Positions 39,978 through 48,079 are shown, numbered from the stretch's first letter. The stretch is 64,000 nucleotides of DNA from Microbacterium sp. MAH-37 (GCF_009758255.1 NZ_WSEN01000009.1:1-64000), one strand, 5' to 3'. Notes: a model not told the origin generated them from the letters alone. Made by a program: numbers and translations.

Positions 39978-40679
39978 GTGAAGACGATCGGCGTGCTGGG
40001 TGGCATGAGCTGGGAATCGACCGCGGAGTGGTACCGACTGGCGAACGAGCGGGTACGCAGCCGTCGGGGCGGTTATCACTCCGCGCGTCTCCTGATCGAC
40101 TCGGTCGACTTCGCCGAGATCGAGGCGCTTCAGGCCTCAGGAGACTGGGAAGCCGCTGGTCGGCTGCTCGCCAGGCACGCGACGGGGCTGGAGCGCGCCG
40201 GCGCCGGGGTCCTCGTCCTCTGCACGAACACGATGCACATCGTCGCCGAATCCATCGAGGCCGCCGTCAGCATTCCGTTCATCCACATCGCCGACGCCAC
40301 TGCTGAAACCGTGATCGCTGCCGGCGTGCGCACTGTCGGACTGCTCGGCACCGCCTTCACGATGGAGCAGGCCTTCTACCGCGACCGTCTCGCCGCCCAT
40401 GGGCTGGAAGTACTGGTCCCGGAAGCTGCAGAGCGTCAGATCGTCCACCAGGTCATCTACGAGGAACTCGTGCACGGTGTGGTCAGCGACTCATCCAGGG
40501 ACGCGTACCGCCGGATCATCGATGCGCTGGCGGATCGGGGCGCGGAGGGCGTGATCCTCGGCTGCACCGAGATCGAACTGCTGATCTCGTCCGCCGACAG
40601 TGCTGTGCCTGTCTTCCCGACCACTGCGATCCACGTCGACGCCGCACTGCGCGCTGCCGAGGACGGGCAAGAGGGATAG
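39978..40679 (+). CDS. Aspartate/glutamate racemase family protein
   Basis: A 233-aa protein of the YgeA-like amino acid racemase family. Both catalytic cysteines are present (VLCTNTMH and LGCTEIELL), with N-terminal IGVLGGMSWEST typical of aspartate racemase-like members. GTG 39978 start. It stands alone between the lamin-tail gene (divergent) and a convergent EEP gene. Substrate not known. Confidence 0.9.
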   Translation: MKTIGVLGGMSWESTAEWYRLANERVRSRRGGYHSARLLIDSVDFAEIEALQASGDWEAAGRLLARHATGLERAGAGVLVLCTNTMHIVAESIEAAVSIPFIHIADATAETVIAAGVRTVGLLGTAFTMEQAFYRDRLAAHGLEVLVPEAAERQIVHQVIYEELVHGVVSDSSRDAYRRIIDALADRGAEGVILGCTEIELLISSADSAVPVFPTTAIHVDAALRAAEDGQEG

Positions 40680-40700
40680 TCGCGGACGCGTGCTCTGGTG

Positions 40701-41762
40701 TCAGGAGCCGAGCACGGCGACGATCGGCCTGTGGTCACTGCCGGATCCCGGTGTATCGACGATCTTGACGTCGAGCACCCGCCACTTGACACCCAGGAGA
40801 ACGTGATCGATCGGCGAGGCGAGCGCTTGTGGTGCGGTCGAGGGCCATGTTCCGGACGCGGCTTGAGACGAAGCCGCTGCAGCATCACTGCAGCCGGGAA
40901 CGTCGCCGAGATGATCGACTGTCGCATTGAGGTCTCCTGCGACTACGACGCTCTCGCCCAGGCTCTGACATTGCTCCATCATCCAGTCGAGGCCTTGGCG
41001 CCACTCACTCATGCTCCCCGGTAACGGCGGCATCGGATGCGCGACGACGATCGGTGGAGACGTCTCGTCGTCGGGGAGCCAGACACCGCTGGGGAGGCCG
41101 GGCGTGGAACCCCGCGAGGCATCAAGCCGATAGCTTCCGAGCATCGTCGAGATCAGCACGGACGTCGGGATCCTGTCCCCCACCGTCGACGATGACATCG
41201 TCAGCCCGTGCTCCGCAAGGATCGCGCGCACCTCATCCGCAGCAACCGCGTCCGTCTCGGGGAGGGCGATCACGTCGGGTCGGACGGTCAGGGCGAGCGC
41301 GGCGATATCCTGAGCCGACGTCGCGCCGCCTTGAGCGTTCCAGGACAAGACGGTGAGGCCGTCCTGAGCGAGCGTGGAGACGTTGGCCGTCCGCGCGGAA
41401 GAACTCCCCCATCCTCGGGCGCCCAGAACAGCCGCCTGCGCGAGAGCGGCGACCAGAAAGCTGCCTGCGACGACGAGCGTGACGACGCGACGCGTCCGGC
41501 GCTTCATCACGAGGGCGATGCCTCCGATGATCAAGGCGATCACGAACAAGCCGACGACGAGGGCCGGGCGGAATGCGATGAGCTGTGCGACGCCGAAGAC
41601 TCTGTGCACGCCCAGTGCCTGCGGCCATGTGATGGCGACGAACATGACGATGCCGGCGGTGAGCGCCGCGAACATGACAACGGCCCGACGGGGCCCCCAG
41701 CGCCCCGAGGACGATGAGCGGTCGTACGCCTCCAGGGTGTGCGGCTCTGTCGTCACGGGCAT
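40701..41762 (-). CDS. Membrane-anchored endonuclease/exonuclease/phosphatase family protein
   Basis: A 353-aa protein with three N-terminal hydrophobic helices (about 29-48, 57-77, 92-112) and a C-terminal EEP domain facing outside: LTVLSWNAQGG (Asn), ALPETDA (catalytic Glu), VVVAGDLNATVDH (DxN) and GSDHRPIVAVL (Asp-His). This domain arrangement (three helices plus EEP) is common in actinobacteria. A phosphodiester or phosphomonoester is the substrate type; the actual one is unknown. The 251 bp between this gene's start and the DMT stop at 42014 show no recognisable gene. Confidence 0.88.
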   Translation of the reverse strand: MPVTTEPHTLEAYDRSSSSGRWGPRRAVVMFAALTAGIVMFVAITWPQALGVHRVFGVAQLIAFRPALVVGLFVIALIIGGIALVMKRRTRRVVTLVVAGSFLVAALAQAAVLGARGWGSSSARTANVSTLAQDGLTVLSWNAQGGATSAQDIAALALTVRPDVIALPETDAVAADEVRAILAEHGLTMSSSTVGDRIPTSVLISTMLGSYRLDASRGSTPGLPSGVWLPDDETSPPIVVAHPMPPLPGSMSEWRQGLDWMMEQCQSLGESVVVAGDLNATVDHLGDVPGCSDAAAASSQAASGTWPSTAPQALASPIDHVLLGVKWRVLDVKIVDTPGSGSDHRPIVAVLGS

Positions 41763-42013
41763 GCGACCAGTCTCTCCTGATGAGCTGGAGGATGTTCGAA
41801 TGGCACGACGTGCGCTCGTAACGGGGTCCTCATCGTCGACGCTGAGATCGAGATCGCGGGCATGTCAGTGTTGCCGGCCGCACCAACAGACCGCAGAAGT
41901 CGGGCTATCGGAATCGGTGGCGGATCCGGCGCGGTAGGTACACGAGTCGAAGTGGCTCGCGATTAGCCGACTTCCCAGGCGGGATGTCGAAGCGACCAGC
42001 GGGCACCAGCGTC

Positions 42014-42958
42014 TCAGTTCTGGAGCTGTGACCGATCCGAGCCACGGACTGACGGCGCGCTTGCGGGTTGTCGTCGTCGCGGGGTGCGGCGGCGGGTGTT
42101 TACGATCGTGATGCTCGCGAGCACGAGGAGAATGCCGACGATCTGTAGTGGCGTGAGGATCTCGCCTCCGAGGAAGACGCCGAGCATGACGCCGGTGACC
42201 GGGTTGAGCAGGCCGATGACGCCCACGACTCCCGCCGGGAGGTGCCGGAAGCCGCTGAACCAACAGACGAACCCCAGCGCTGTGGCCACGAGGCTGACGT
42301 AGGCGAAGGCGAGGCCTGCGACGGGCGTGATGGCCGGGGGTGCCCCCTCGACGATGGCTGCGGCGGCAAGCAGCTCGAGTCCGCCGACGACGAGCTGCCA
42401 GGCGGTGACGGTCAGCACGGGAGTGTCGTCTTGCCATCGTTTCGTGAGGATCGCACCGATCGAGGAGAGGATCATGGAGACGATGGATGCTGCGATGCCC
42501 CAGCCGTCCAGCGCGCCGGTCGCCGTGCCGACGATGAGCAGGACTCCGGCTCCTCCGACCACTGCGCCGAAGATCACGCGCGGCGCTGGCCGCTCCTGGA
42601 TGAGCAGCCAGGCGGCTGCGGCGATGACGATCGGACTCAGCGACATCAGCGAGGCGGCGATGCTGGCGGGCAGCAGTTGGGCTGCGACATAGACCAGGCA
42701 GAAGAACATCCCCATGTTCAGCGTGCCGAGGACGACCGAACGCCACCACCACGCTCCCGTCGGCAGTCTCCGGGCGACGAGCAGGAGCACCAGCCCGGCG
42801 GGCAGCGCCCGGATCGCAGACCCCCACAGCGGTGAGTCGGCAGGCAGAAGTTCGTGCGTGACGAAGTAGTTCGAGCCGAACGCAATAGGTCCGATCGCCG
42901 CAACCAGGGGCCACCGAATCCTGCCCAACAGGCGTGGCGCCCATGCTTCCGTTTCCAT
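42014..42958 (-). CDS. EamA/DMT family transporter
   Basis: A 314-aa drug/metabolite transporter with ten predicted transmembrane helices in two EamA repeats, e.g. SAIRALPAGLVLLLVARRLP and LIGVIGLLNPVTGVMLGVFL-like sequence (GVIGLLNPVTGVMLG). The start codon lies inside a GTTTCC/GGAAAC palindrome, and TATACT ends 7 nt before it, so the mRNA is probably leaderless. Divergent from a MarR regulator which likely represses it. Exported compound unknown. Confidence 0.9.
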   Translation of the reverse strand: METEAWAPRLLGRIRWPLVAAIGPIAFGSNYFVTHELLPADSPLWGSAIRALPAGLVLLLVARRLPTGAWWWRSVVLGTLNMGMFFCLVYVAAQLLPASIAASLMSLSPIVIAAAAWLLIQERPAPRVIFGAVVGGAGVLLIVGTATGALDGWGIAASIVSMILSSIGAILTKRWQDDTPVLTVTAWQLVVGGLELLAAAAIVEGAPPAITPVAGLAFAYVSLVATALGFVCWFSGFRHLPAGVVGVIGLLNPVTGVMLGVFLGGEILTPLQIVGILLVLASITIVNTRRRTPRRRQPASAPSVRGSDRSQLQN

Positions 42959-42991
42959 GGAAACCAGTATACGTTCCGCGGAAACTATGAT
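42951..42991. promoter_or_regulatory. Divergent leaderless promoters with twin operators
   Basis: Two palindromes, GTTTCCATGGAAAC (42951-42964) and GTTCCGCGGAAAC (42973-42985), have centres 21 bp apart, two helical turns. They flank TATACT on minus (42966-42971), 7 nt from the DMT ATG, and TATGAT on plus (42986-42991), 6 nt from the MarR ATG. MarR dimers bound here would cover both start sites. Confidence 0.65.
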
Positions 42992-42997
42992 GGGTGC

Positions 42998-43483
42998 ATG
43001 AGCAGTCAGGATCGCGTGGGGATGTTCGTCGAGCAGTGGCGTCGCGAGCGTCCGGACCTCGATCCGACCCCGATGGCGGTGATAGGTCGGATGCGCAGGG
43101 TCTCGGACGAGTTCACGCGGGAGCTGATCGAGAACTACCGCCGGTTCGGGCTGGGCGAGGGCGAGTTCGACGTGCTCTGCGCACTCCGCCGAGCTGGCGC
43201 GCCATTCGCTCTGTCGCAGGGAGACATCGCCGAGCACACCATGGTCACCGCGGGGGCGACGTCGAAGCGCGTCGACCGGCTCGAGGCGACCGGGCTCGTC
43301 ACCCGCAGTCAGCGGATGGACGATGCCCGCGGCCGTATCGTCGAGCTCACGCCCGAGGGTCGTGCACTCATCGACGATGCCTACCCTGCGCATCTACAGC
43401 TGGAAGACCAGCTCCTCTCCCCTCTCGACGACGCAGAGCGAGCGCACCTCGAGGCCCTGCTCCGCAAGCTCGTCCGCGACTGA
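42998..43483 (+). CDS. MarR family transcriptional regulator
   Basis: A 161-aa protein with a winged helix (FALSQGDIAEHTMVTAGATSKRVDRLEATGLVTR, in parts) and a wing DDARGRIVELTPEGR. ATG 42998; an in-frame upstream extension would run through the operators. It probably represses itself and the divergent DMT transporter, released by a small ligand. A cysteine hydrolase gene follows 29 bp downstream on the same strand and may be part of the unit. Confidence 0.92.
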   Translation: MSSQDRVGMFVEQWRRERPDLDPTPMAVIGRMRRVSDEFTRELIENYRRFGLGEGEFDVLCALRRAGAPFALSQGDIAEHTMVTAGATSKRVDRLEATGLVTRSQRMDDARGRIVELTPEGRALIDDAYPAHLQLEDQLLSPLDDAERAHLEALLRKLVRD

Positions 43484-43512
43484 CGTCTCGATACCCAGGA
43501 GATATTTGACCC

Positions 43513-44049
43513 ATGCCTTCACCCACCGCCCTCCTCGTCATTGATCTGCAGCAAGGTGTCGTGGAGGACTGCGTCGATGCCGAGGGAGTGCTGGATCGCA
43601 CCGCGCAACTCGTCGACCGTGCCCGAGCAGAGGGCGTGCCCGTGGTCTGGGTGCAGGATCACGGCGACTTCGCCGAAGGCACTGATGCGTGGGAGCTCGC
43701 CGCGCCGCTTTCACGTGCAGCAGACGAGCCGCTCATCCGGAAAGCGTTCCGGGACTCTTTCACCGACACAGACCTCGCAGAGGTCCTCGACACCCTCGAC
43801 GCCCGACGCCTCGTGGTTGCCGGAGCACAGAGCGACTACTGCATCCGCACGACGACCCAGGCGGCCGCGGCACGTGGTTTCGACGTGACGCTCGTGTCTG
43901 ATGCGCACACGACGACGGACGCGGTACACGACGGCGTCGTGATCACCGGCGAGCAGATCGTCGCGCACACGAACATGTACTTCGGCGGGCTGCGCTACCC
44001 CGGCCAGCGATTCGCCGCCGAGACGCACGACCGCGTGACCTTCAGCTGA
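43513..44049 (+). CDS. Isochorismatase-like cysteine hydrolase
   Basis: A 178-aa protein of the isochorismatase/nicotinamidase superfamily. Catalytic Asp in LVIDLQQG, Lys in IRKAFRDSF and the nucleophile Cys in [14 protein letters not shown] are all present. An AGGAG site lies 12 nt before the ATG. Probably cotranscribed with marR; the substrate is unknown. Confidence 0.9.
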   Translation: MPSPTALLVIDLQQGVVEDCVDAEGVLDRTAQLVDRARAEGVPVVWVQDHGDFAEGTDAWELAAPLSRAADEPLIRKAFRDSFTDTDLAEVLDTLDARRLVVAGAQSDYCIRTTTQAAAARGFDVTLVSDAHTTTDAVHDGVVITGEQIVAHTNMYFGGLRYPGQRFAAETHDRVTFS

Positions 44050-44068
44050 GAGCACGTCACGGAACGCG

Positions 44069-44497
44069 ATGAGGCAGGAGTGCGCGCTGATCGCTACGGA
44101 GATCTACGCGATCCCCGATGAGCTGATCGACGGCACCGCCGTCGCAACCCGCCTGCGCAGTCAGCCGTCGGGCGAAGGCACGTGCGAGGTCACGCTCTAC
44201 GGTGTTCTCGAGCCCGATATCGACAACGGCGATAGCGACGAATGCAACACGGATCTGCGCTGGATCGATCCTGCAGGTGAGCCTCCTTCGGACCAGCCCT
44301 GGTCCTGCAAGCTTCCGACTGCGGATGATCCCGACACGGCTCACGCCGCGGTGAGTATCGACGAGCCGATGACGGCGAACTCGTACGTCGTGTACGAAGT
44401 ACGGTCTCCGATCCGCCAGACCGACGTCGGGTGTGAGCGGGGGTGGTCGTGGCTGCCTCCGTGCGCCGGGGAGCCGGACGGTTTCCCGGCGATGTGA
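44069..44497 (+). CDS. Hypothetical cysteine-containing protein
   Basis: A 142-aa product with six cysteines and many acidic residues, no clear signal peptide and no recognised domain. Codon use is less GC-biased at third positions than its neighbours. It lies 19 bp after the hydrolase gene and about 190 bp from the left end of the integrated element. It may be a real gene, or the 3' part of a secreted protein truncated by rearrangement. The roughly 160 bp between it and the terminator at 44658 show no convincing gene on either strand. Confidence 0.45.
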   Translation: MRQECALIATEIYAIPDELIDGTAVATRLRSQPSGEGTCEVTLYGVLEPDIDNGDSDECNTDLRWIDPAGEPPSDQPWSCKLPTADDPDTAHAAVSIDEPMTANSYVVYEVRSPIRQTDVGCERGWSWLPPCAGEPDGFPAM

Positions 44498-44657
44498 CGC
44501 CGGGGCGAGAGCCCGCGCACCAGGGACTGCGGCGCCCTACGCTTGATGTCGAGGAGGTAGGTGACGGCGTTTTCGACGCCACAGTCACGGCGTCGCGGCC
44601 CGAGCCCGCCGTGTGGCACGTCGATGGCACGCGGGTCGGTTTCAGCGCCCCGAAACG

Positions 44658-44682
44658 CGAAAACCCCCGGAATTCCGGGGGC
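44658..44682 (-). terminator. Displaced original terminator of tRNA-Val(GAC)
   Basis: The palindrome CCCCCGGAATTCCGGGGG (44664-44681) is followed on the minus strand by TTTT. It adjoins the left 31-bp repeat, so before integration it would have directly followed the tRNA-Val gene now at 52596. Confidence 0.65.
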
Positions 44683-44684
44683 TC

Positions 44685-44715
44685 TCTCTGTGCGCGATAC
44701 TGGGATCGAACCAGT
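44685..44715. repeat. attL, partial tRNA-Val 3' end
   Basis: Identical over 31 bp to 52590-52620. It contains the T-arm and acceptor 3' strand of tRNA-Val(GAC) but no other tRNA part. Similarity ends at 44684/52589 on one side and 44716/52621 on the other. Confidence 0.9.
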
Positions 44716-44843
44716 ACGGGCGCCCGTCACTCTCTCCCCCGAAATCTCGCCGTAATCCGGCCCGATCCCTTGCAATTACTGGCATCGCGCCGCATCGGTG
44801 TTAAGGTCAGTAGTGGACACTAACGGACACAAGTTGCCTACCC

Positions 44844-44877
44844 TTAGGGCACGCTTGGGGCACGGGATTGGGGCACG
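44844..44877 (+). repeat. Left array of TTRGGGCACG sites
   Basis: Three direct copies: TTAGGGCACGC at 44844, TTGGGGCACG at 44855 and 44868. They lie in the integrase leader, ending 3 bp before its ATG. Two more copies sit near the right end. They are probably arm-type integrase or excisionase sites and could also control int expression. Confidence 0.65.
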
Positions 44878-44879
44878 AC

Positions 44880-46127
44880 ATGGCACGCAAGGCGAAAGCG
44901 ACGATCACCGACGCACTGGGGCGCACGCGCTCGGCGACCCGCGCATCGTGGGGCAAGATCCGCACGCTGCCGAGCGGTCGCATGCAAGCGAGCTACGTCG
45001 GGCCGGATGACACGCGGTACAACGCGCCGATGACCTTCGACACGAAGGGCGACGCGGAAGACTGGCTCGCCGGGGTGCGCGGAGAGATCGCCCGCGACGT
45101 GTGGATGCCGCCGCACGAGAAGGCGGAGCTTCGCGCCGAGCAGAGTCGCACGCTCGCCGAGTACGCCGCAACGTGGCTCGTCGAGCGGACGAACGCCCGC
45201 GGCGATCACCTTCGGCCCCGCACGGTCGACGAGTACAAGCGTCTTCTCCGTCGCCCGGACGCCGACAAGCCTGACGACAAGGGCGGGCCGCTCGCGCCGC
45301 TTCTCGACGTACCGCTCGCGAAGCTCTCCCCCGCGAAGGTGCGGACGTGGCGCACCGAACAACTCGACACGGGCAAGAAGACGCAGACGAGCCGCGCGTA
45401 CGGCTTGCTCAACGCGATCATGACCACGGCGGCGACCGACCTCAAGGGGATCACGAATCCGTGCATCGTCAAGGGCGGTCAGTCGACGCACACGGGCCGG
45501 AAGGTCGTGCCGCCGACGGATGCCGAACTCGACACGATCCTCGCGAGCATCACGCCCCGGTACCGCGCTCTCGTCGTCGTCGCCGCGATCGGCGGGCTTC
45601 GCTACGGTGAGGCGACCGCGCTGCGCGCGAAAGACGTGACGATCGAGAAAGCCGAAGACGGGGCGGTCGTCGCCGTGCGTCTCGACGTCGGCCGCGGTGT
45701 CGTCCGTACATCAGAGGGCATCGTGCCGGGTGAGACGAAGAGCGCGGCGGGCGTGCGCCGCGTGGGGATCTTCGGCGACGACGCGGCGATCGTCGCCGAT
45801 CACATCGCGGGCAAGGTCGAGGGCACGAAGCGGCTCATCGGTGACGCTCTGCTCTTCCCCGCGAAGGACGGCGTCGGCTTCCTCGCACAGTCGGCGTTCT
45901 GGAAGCACTGGAACCCGGCGCGCACGGCCGCGGGGCGCGCTGACATGCCGTTTCACGCTCTCCGTCACTACGCGGGCACGCGGTACGCACAGGCGGGCGC
46001 GACGCCGAAAGAGACGATGGATCGGCTCGGGCACTCGTCGATGGGCGCGGCGATCCGCTATCAGCACTCGGGCAACCGCGACGACGAACTCGCCGCCCGC
46101 ATGGCGCGCCGCTCGACGACCGCTTAG
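44880..46127 (+). CDS. Tyrosine site-specific recombinase (integrase)
   Basis: A 415-aa integrase with an N-terminal arm-binding region, a core-binding SAM-like domain (AEYAATWLVERTNARGD) and a catalytic domain containing Arg in GGLRYGEATAL, HALRH in MPFHALRHYAGTRYAQ, and GHSSMGAAIRYQH with the nucleophile Tyr. ATG 44880 starts MARKAKATITDAL; a TTG 12 bp upstream is possible but lies inside a repeat. It faces away from attL and converges on a small gene, overlapping it by 4 bp. Confidence 0.95.
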   Translation: MARKAKATITDALGRTRSATRASWGKIRTLPSGRMQASYVGPDDTRYNAPMTFDTKGDAEDWLAGVRGEIARDVWMPPHEKAELRAEQSRTLAEYAATWLVERTNARGDHLRPRTVDEYKRLLRRPDADKPDDKGGPLAPLLDVPLAKLSPAKVRTWRTEQLDTGKKTQTSRAYGLLNAIMTTAATDLKGITNPCIVKGGQSTHTGRKVVPPTDAELDTILASITPRYRALVVVAAIGGLRYGEATALRAKDVTIEKAEDGAVVAVRLDVGRGVVRTSEGIVPGETKSAAGVRRVGIFGDDAAIVADHIAGKVEGTKRLIGDALLFPAKDGVGFLAQSAFWKHWNPARTAAGRADMPFHALRHYAGTRYAQAGATPKETMDRLGHSSMGAAIRYQHSGNRDDELAARMARRSTTA

Positions 46128-46360
46128 TCGATCGTGTGGGGGTCGATCCCCGGTCGCATGTACTTCTCGTTGAACGCCTTCTCGCGGGCGAGAAGCGCTT
46201 CGCCGTCGGCGATGTACTGCATGATCTCGTCGTCATCCGGCGTCGCGACGATCGGCACGTGAGAGGGCACTCCGCGCGACTCGTGCAAGCGCCGAGTGCG
46301 CTCGTTGAACGCCTCTCGGGCTTCGGTGATCGCCGTCATCTCGTCGAGGTACTTGCTCAT
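46124..46360 (-). CDS. Small hypothetical protein of the element
   Basis: A 78-aa charged, helical product, MSKYLDEMTAITEAREAFNE at the start, ending in GIDPHTID. No recognised domain. Its stop overlaps the integrase stop by 4 bp in convergent orientation. It lies beyond the three hairpins that end the long operon, so it probably has its own promoter; TAGCCT sits 6 nt before the ATG. Confidence 0.6.
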   Translation of the reverse strand: MSKYLDEMTAITEAREAFNERTRRLHESRGVPSHVPIVATPDDDEIMQYIADGEALLAREKAFNEKYMRPGIDPHTID

Positions 46361-46390
46361 CCGGTCAGGCTACAGGTCGCCGGATATGGC

Positions 46391-46470
46391 GAGGGCCGGG
46401 ATCGCGACATCCCGGCCCTCAGCCGCCCGAAAGGTAAGGCGGCTCTTCCGGCGGTCATCACTTCCGCCGG
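46391..46470. terminator. Three consecutive hairpins
   Basis: Stems at 46391-46402/46409-46420 (12 bp, GAGGGCCGGGAT), 46421-46427/46438-46444 (AGCCGCC) and 46448-46454/46464-46470 (CCGGCGG). They fill the gap between the end of the element's operon (46485) and the 78-aa gene. The first, longest one is a likely leftward terminator. Confidence 0.6.
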
Positions 46471-46484
46471 GGTCTGTGGGCGGC

Positions 46485-46886
46485 TTACGTGTGCCCGAGC
46501 CGATCGTCGCCCGGGCCGGCTTGCCACACGGTCACGCGGTTCGACGCCGACGTGAGATCCGTTCCGCGGACGGTCGGCATCCGGACGGTTCCCTGTACCG
46601 TGAGCGCGCCGCCGATCGACACGTTCCCGGCAAGAATCGACGCGACGTACGCGGCGACCTTCTGATCGATGCGGGCGTCGATCTCCGCGTTCGTCCACCG
46701 ATCTGCCGCCCATGCGTCGAGCTGCGCTTGAATGTCTGTCACGAGAGCGCGGAGCTTCGCGACCGTGCTCCCGAGCGCCTCGCCCGACGGCGCTTCGAGG
46801 ATCCGTAGGCGCCGCTGAACGTCGTCGAGCTCGTCGATCAGGTCGCCGAGCTCCGAAGGTAGGGCGCCGTTCCGTCCGTTACGCAT
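46485..46886 (-). CDS. Phage tail-like structural protein
   Basis: A 133-aa protein with an N-terminal coiled-coil-like helix (LGDLIDELDDVQRRLRILE), WTNAEIDARIDQKVAAYVAS, then a beta-rich end SIGGALTVQGTVRMPTVRG with VTVWQAGPGDDRLGHT. This pattern is like the C-terminal parts of actinobacteriophage minor tail proteins. ATG 46886 overlaps the upstream stop by one base. It is the last gene of the element's operon. The family assignment is by pattern only. Confidence 0.65.
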   Translation of the reverse strand: MRNGRNGALPSELGDLIDELDDVQRRLRILEAPSGEALGSTVAKLRALVTDIQAQLDAWAADRWTNAEIDARIDQKVAAYVASILAGNVSIGGALTVQGTVRMPTVRGTDLTSASNRVTVWQAGPGDDRLGHT

Positions 46887-47188
46887 CAGCGCCACCCACG
46901 GGACGAGCGACGGGCGCTCTCTCGCTGCCCGTTCAGACGATCGGCCGCGAGTTCGGATGCGGTCTTCCGTCGTCCCGTCTCTGCCGGCGGGGCGTCGTCC
47001 TTCACGTCGGGCGCCGGCAGCATCTTCGCGCGGTCGATCGTGGCGCGCGCGGCCTCGCGGTCGTCGTCGCTCCACTCGTCGCGCGAGAGAAGGTCTTCGA
47101 GGTCGCCGAGCACTTCCGTGCGCGGGTCGATCCCGTAGCCGAGACGTTCGGCGGCGAGCTCGGATGCTGTCTTCTCGGTCATGGTCAT
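46886..47188 (-). CDS. Small protein with a duplicated TASELAAxRL motif
   Basis: A 100-aa acidic product. The segment KTASELAAERLGYG near residue 6 recurs as KTASELAADRLNGQ near residue 75, separated by a charged linker. AGGAAAGGC precedes the start; ATG 47182 is an alternative two codons on. No known domain. It is coupled on both sides by stop-start overlaps, and is probably a phage-type protein of unknown role. Confidence 0.6.
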   Translation of the reverse strand: MTMTEKTASELAAERLGYGIDPRTEVLGDLEDLLSRDEWSDDDREAARATIDRAKMLPAPDVKDDAPPAETGRRKTASELAADRLNGQRESARRSSRGWR

Positions 47189-47379
47189 GCCTTTCCTGTC
47201 GTGTCGGAGGGTCGTGCTAGGTCGCCCGCGGCGATCGCGTCTTCGAGCTCAAGCCGTGCGTCGAGAAGCCGAAGGTCGGCCTCGGTGAGCGCGTGCAGCG
47301 CTCGTCGATAGGCGGCGTACGCCTCTTCGCGCTCCCGCTCTGCGAAGGCGATCTCGGATTGCAGCTCGGCGGCGTTCAT
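47185..47379 (-). CDS. Small coiled-coil protein
   Basis: A 64-aa helical protein (ELQSEIAFAEREREEAYAAYRRALHALTEADLRLLDARLELED, in parts) predicted to form a coiled coil. The ATG overlaps the stop of the upstream 36-aa gene (ATGA), and its stop overlaps the next start the same way. Unknown function. Confidence 0.6.
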   Translation of the reverse strand: MNAAELQSEIAFAEREREEAYAAYRRALHALTEADLRLLDARLELEDAIAAGDLARPSDTTGKA

Positions 47380-47486
47380 GCTGTCTCCGCCTCGGTCATG
47401 GCGACGAGGGTCGCGTGCATGCGGATGAGCTTCGCTTCGAGCCGTTCCAGCGCGGCGAGTACGGTCGTGACTTCGTCGGCGGTCAT
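47376..47486 (-). CDS. 36-aa helical microprotein
   Basis: A short reading frame giving MTADEVTTVLAALERLEAKL and then IRMHATLVAMTEAETA. It is supported by GGGAGGAC upstream of the ATG, a start 2 bp after the preceding stop and an ATGA overlap with the next gene. An amphipathic helix is likely. It fills what would otherwise be the only gap in the coupled operon. Confidence 0.6.
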   Translation of the reverse strand: MTADEVTTVLAALERLEAKLIRMHATLVAMTEAETA

Positions 47487-47488
47487 GG

Positions 47489-48079
47489 TCAGTCCTCCCA
47501 GTAGTCGTCATCGTCGATCAATCGCGGGTCGATGTATCCGGCAACGCCCGCGGGACGGCGTCTGCGCGTCTTCTTCGGCTCGGGCGACTCGTCGAGCGTG
47601 GTCGTCTCCGAGAGCGCGGGAGCGGCGCGCACAGCCTCAACGGCGGCCGTCTTCGCCGGGGATGCCGGCCCCGTGTAGCCCGCACGGTGCGCCGCGTAGG
47701 TGTCGACCTTCGGCCGCTTCGCGTCCTGACGCGCCCACCGCTTCGCCTGACGGTCGCACGCGTGGTCGATACCGAAGATCGAGCGACCTCCGTCGGCGCC
47801 GAGGTCGCGCTCATCCGCATCGCTGTCGTACCTGCGCATGGTGCGAAGGATCTCGGCGGCGGCTTCTGCGCGCTCGGTCGGCGTCATCGCGTCCCAGACC
47901 GCGTGCCCTTCTTCGCGCCAGCGGGCGAAGCGCGCGTCGCCCTTCTTGCGGCGACGGCGCTCCCCCGGCGTCGGCTCAGGCATCCGGTCGAGCATCGCGC
48001 CGAGCTCGGCGCGCACCGCGGCATCCGACGCGAGACGGGGTCGCCGCCGTGCGGTCTGCGCCTTGCGCTTAAGCGGCAT
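47489..48079 (-). CDS. Hypothetical protein of the element
   Basis: A 196-aa very basic N-terminal region (KRKAQTARRRPRLAS) followed by charged helices (ERRRRKKGDARFARWREEGHAVWDAMTPTERAEAAAEIL, in parts) and an acidic end (IDPRLIDDDDYWED). ATG 48079 has GGAAGG 8 nt upstream; a GTG at 48088 is an alternative. It overlaps the upstream gene by 11 bp. No recognised family. Confidence 0.6.
   Translation of the reverse strand: MPLKRKAQTARRRPRLASDAAVRAELGAMLDRMPEPTPGERRRRKKGDARFARWREEGHAVWDAMTPTERAEAAAEILRTMRRYDSDADERDLGADGGRSIFGIDHACDRQAKRWARQDAKRPKVDTYAAHRAGYTGPASPAKTAAVEAVRAAPALSETTTLDESPEPKKTRRRRPAGVAGYIDPRLIDDDDYWED

Noticed and set aside
41865..42944. 359-residue open frame overlapping the DMT gene in another frame
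   Set aside because: Arg/His/Pro-rich shadow; the DMT frame has ten transmembrane helices. The piece beyond 42014 was considered as a relic gene but shows no recognisable similarity.
44498..44657. Possible gene between the 142-aa gene and attL on either strand
   Set aside because: Several short frames exist on both strands but none has a ribosome-binding site or recognisable product.
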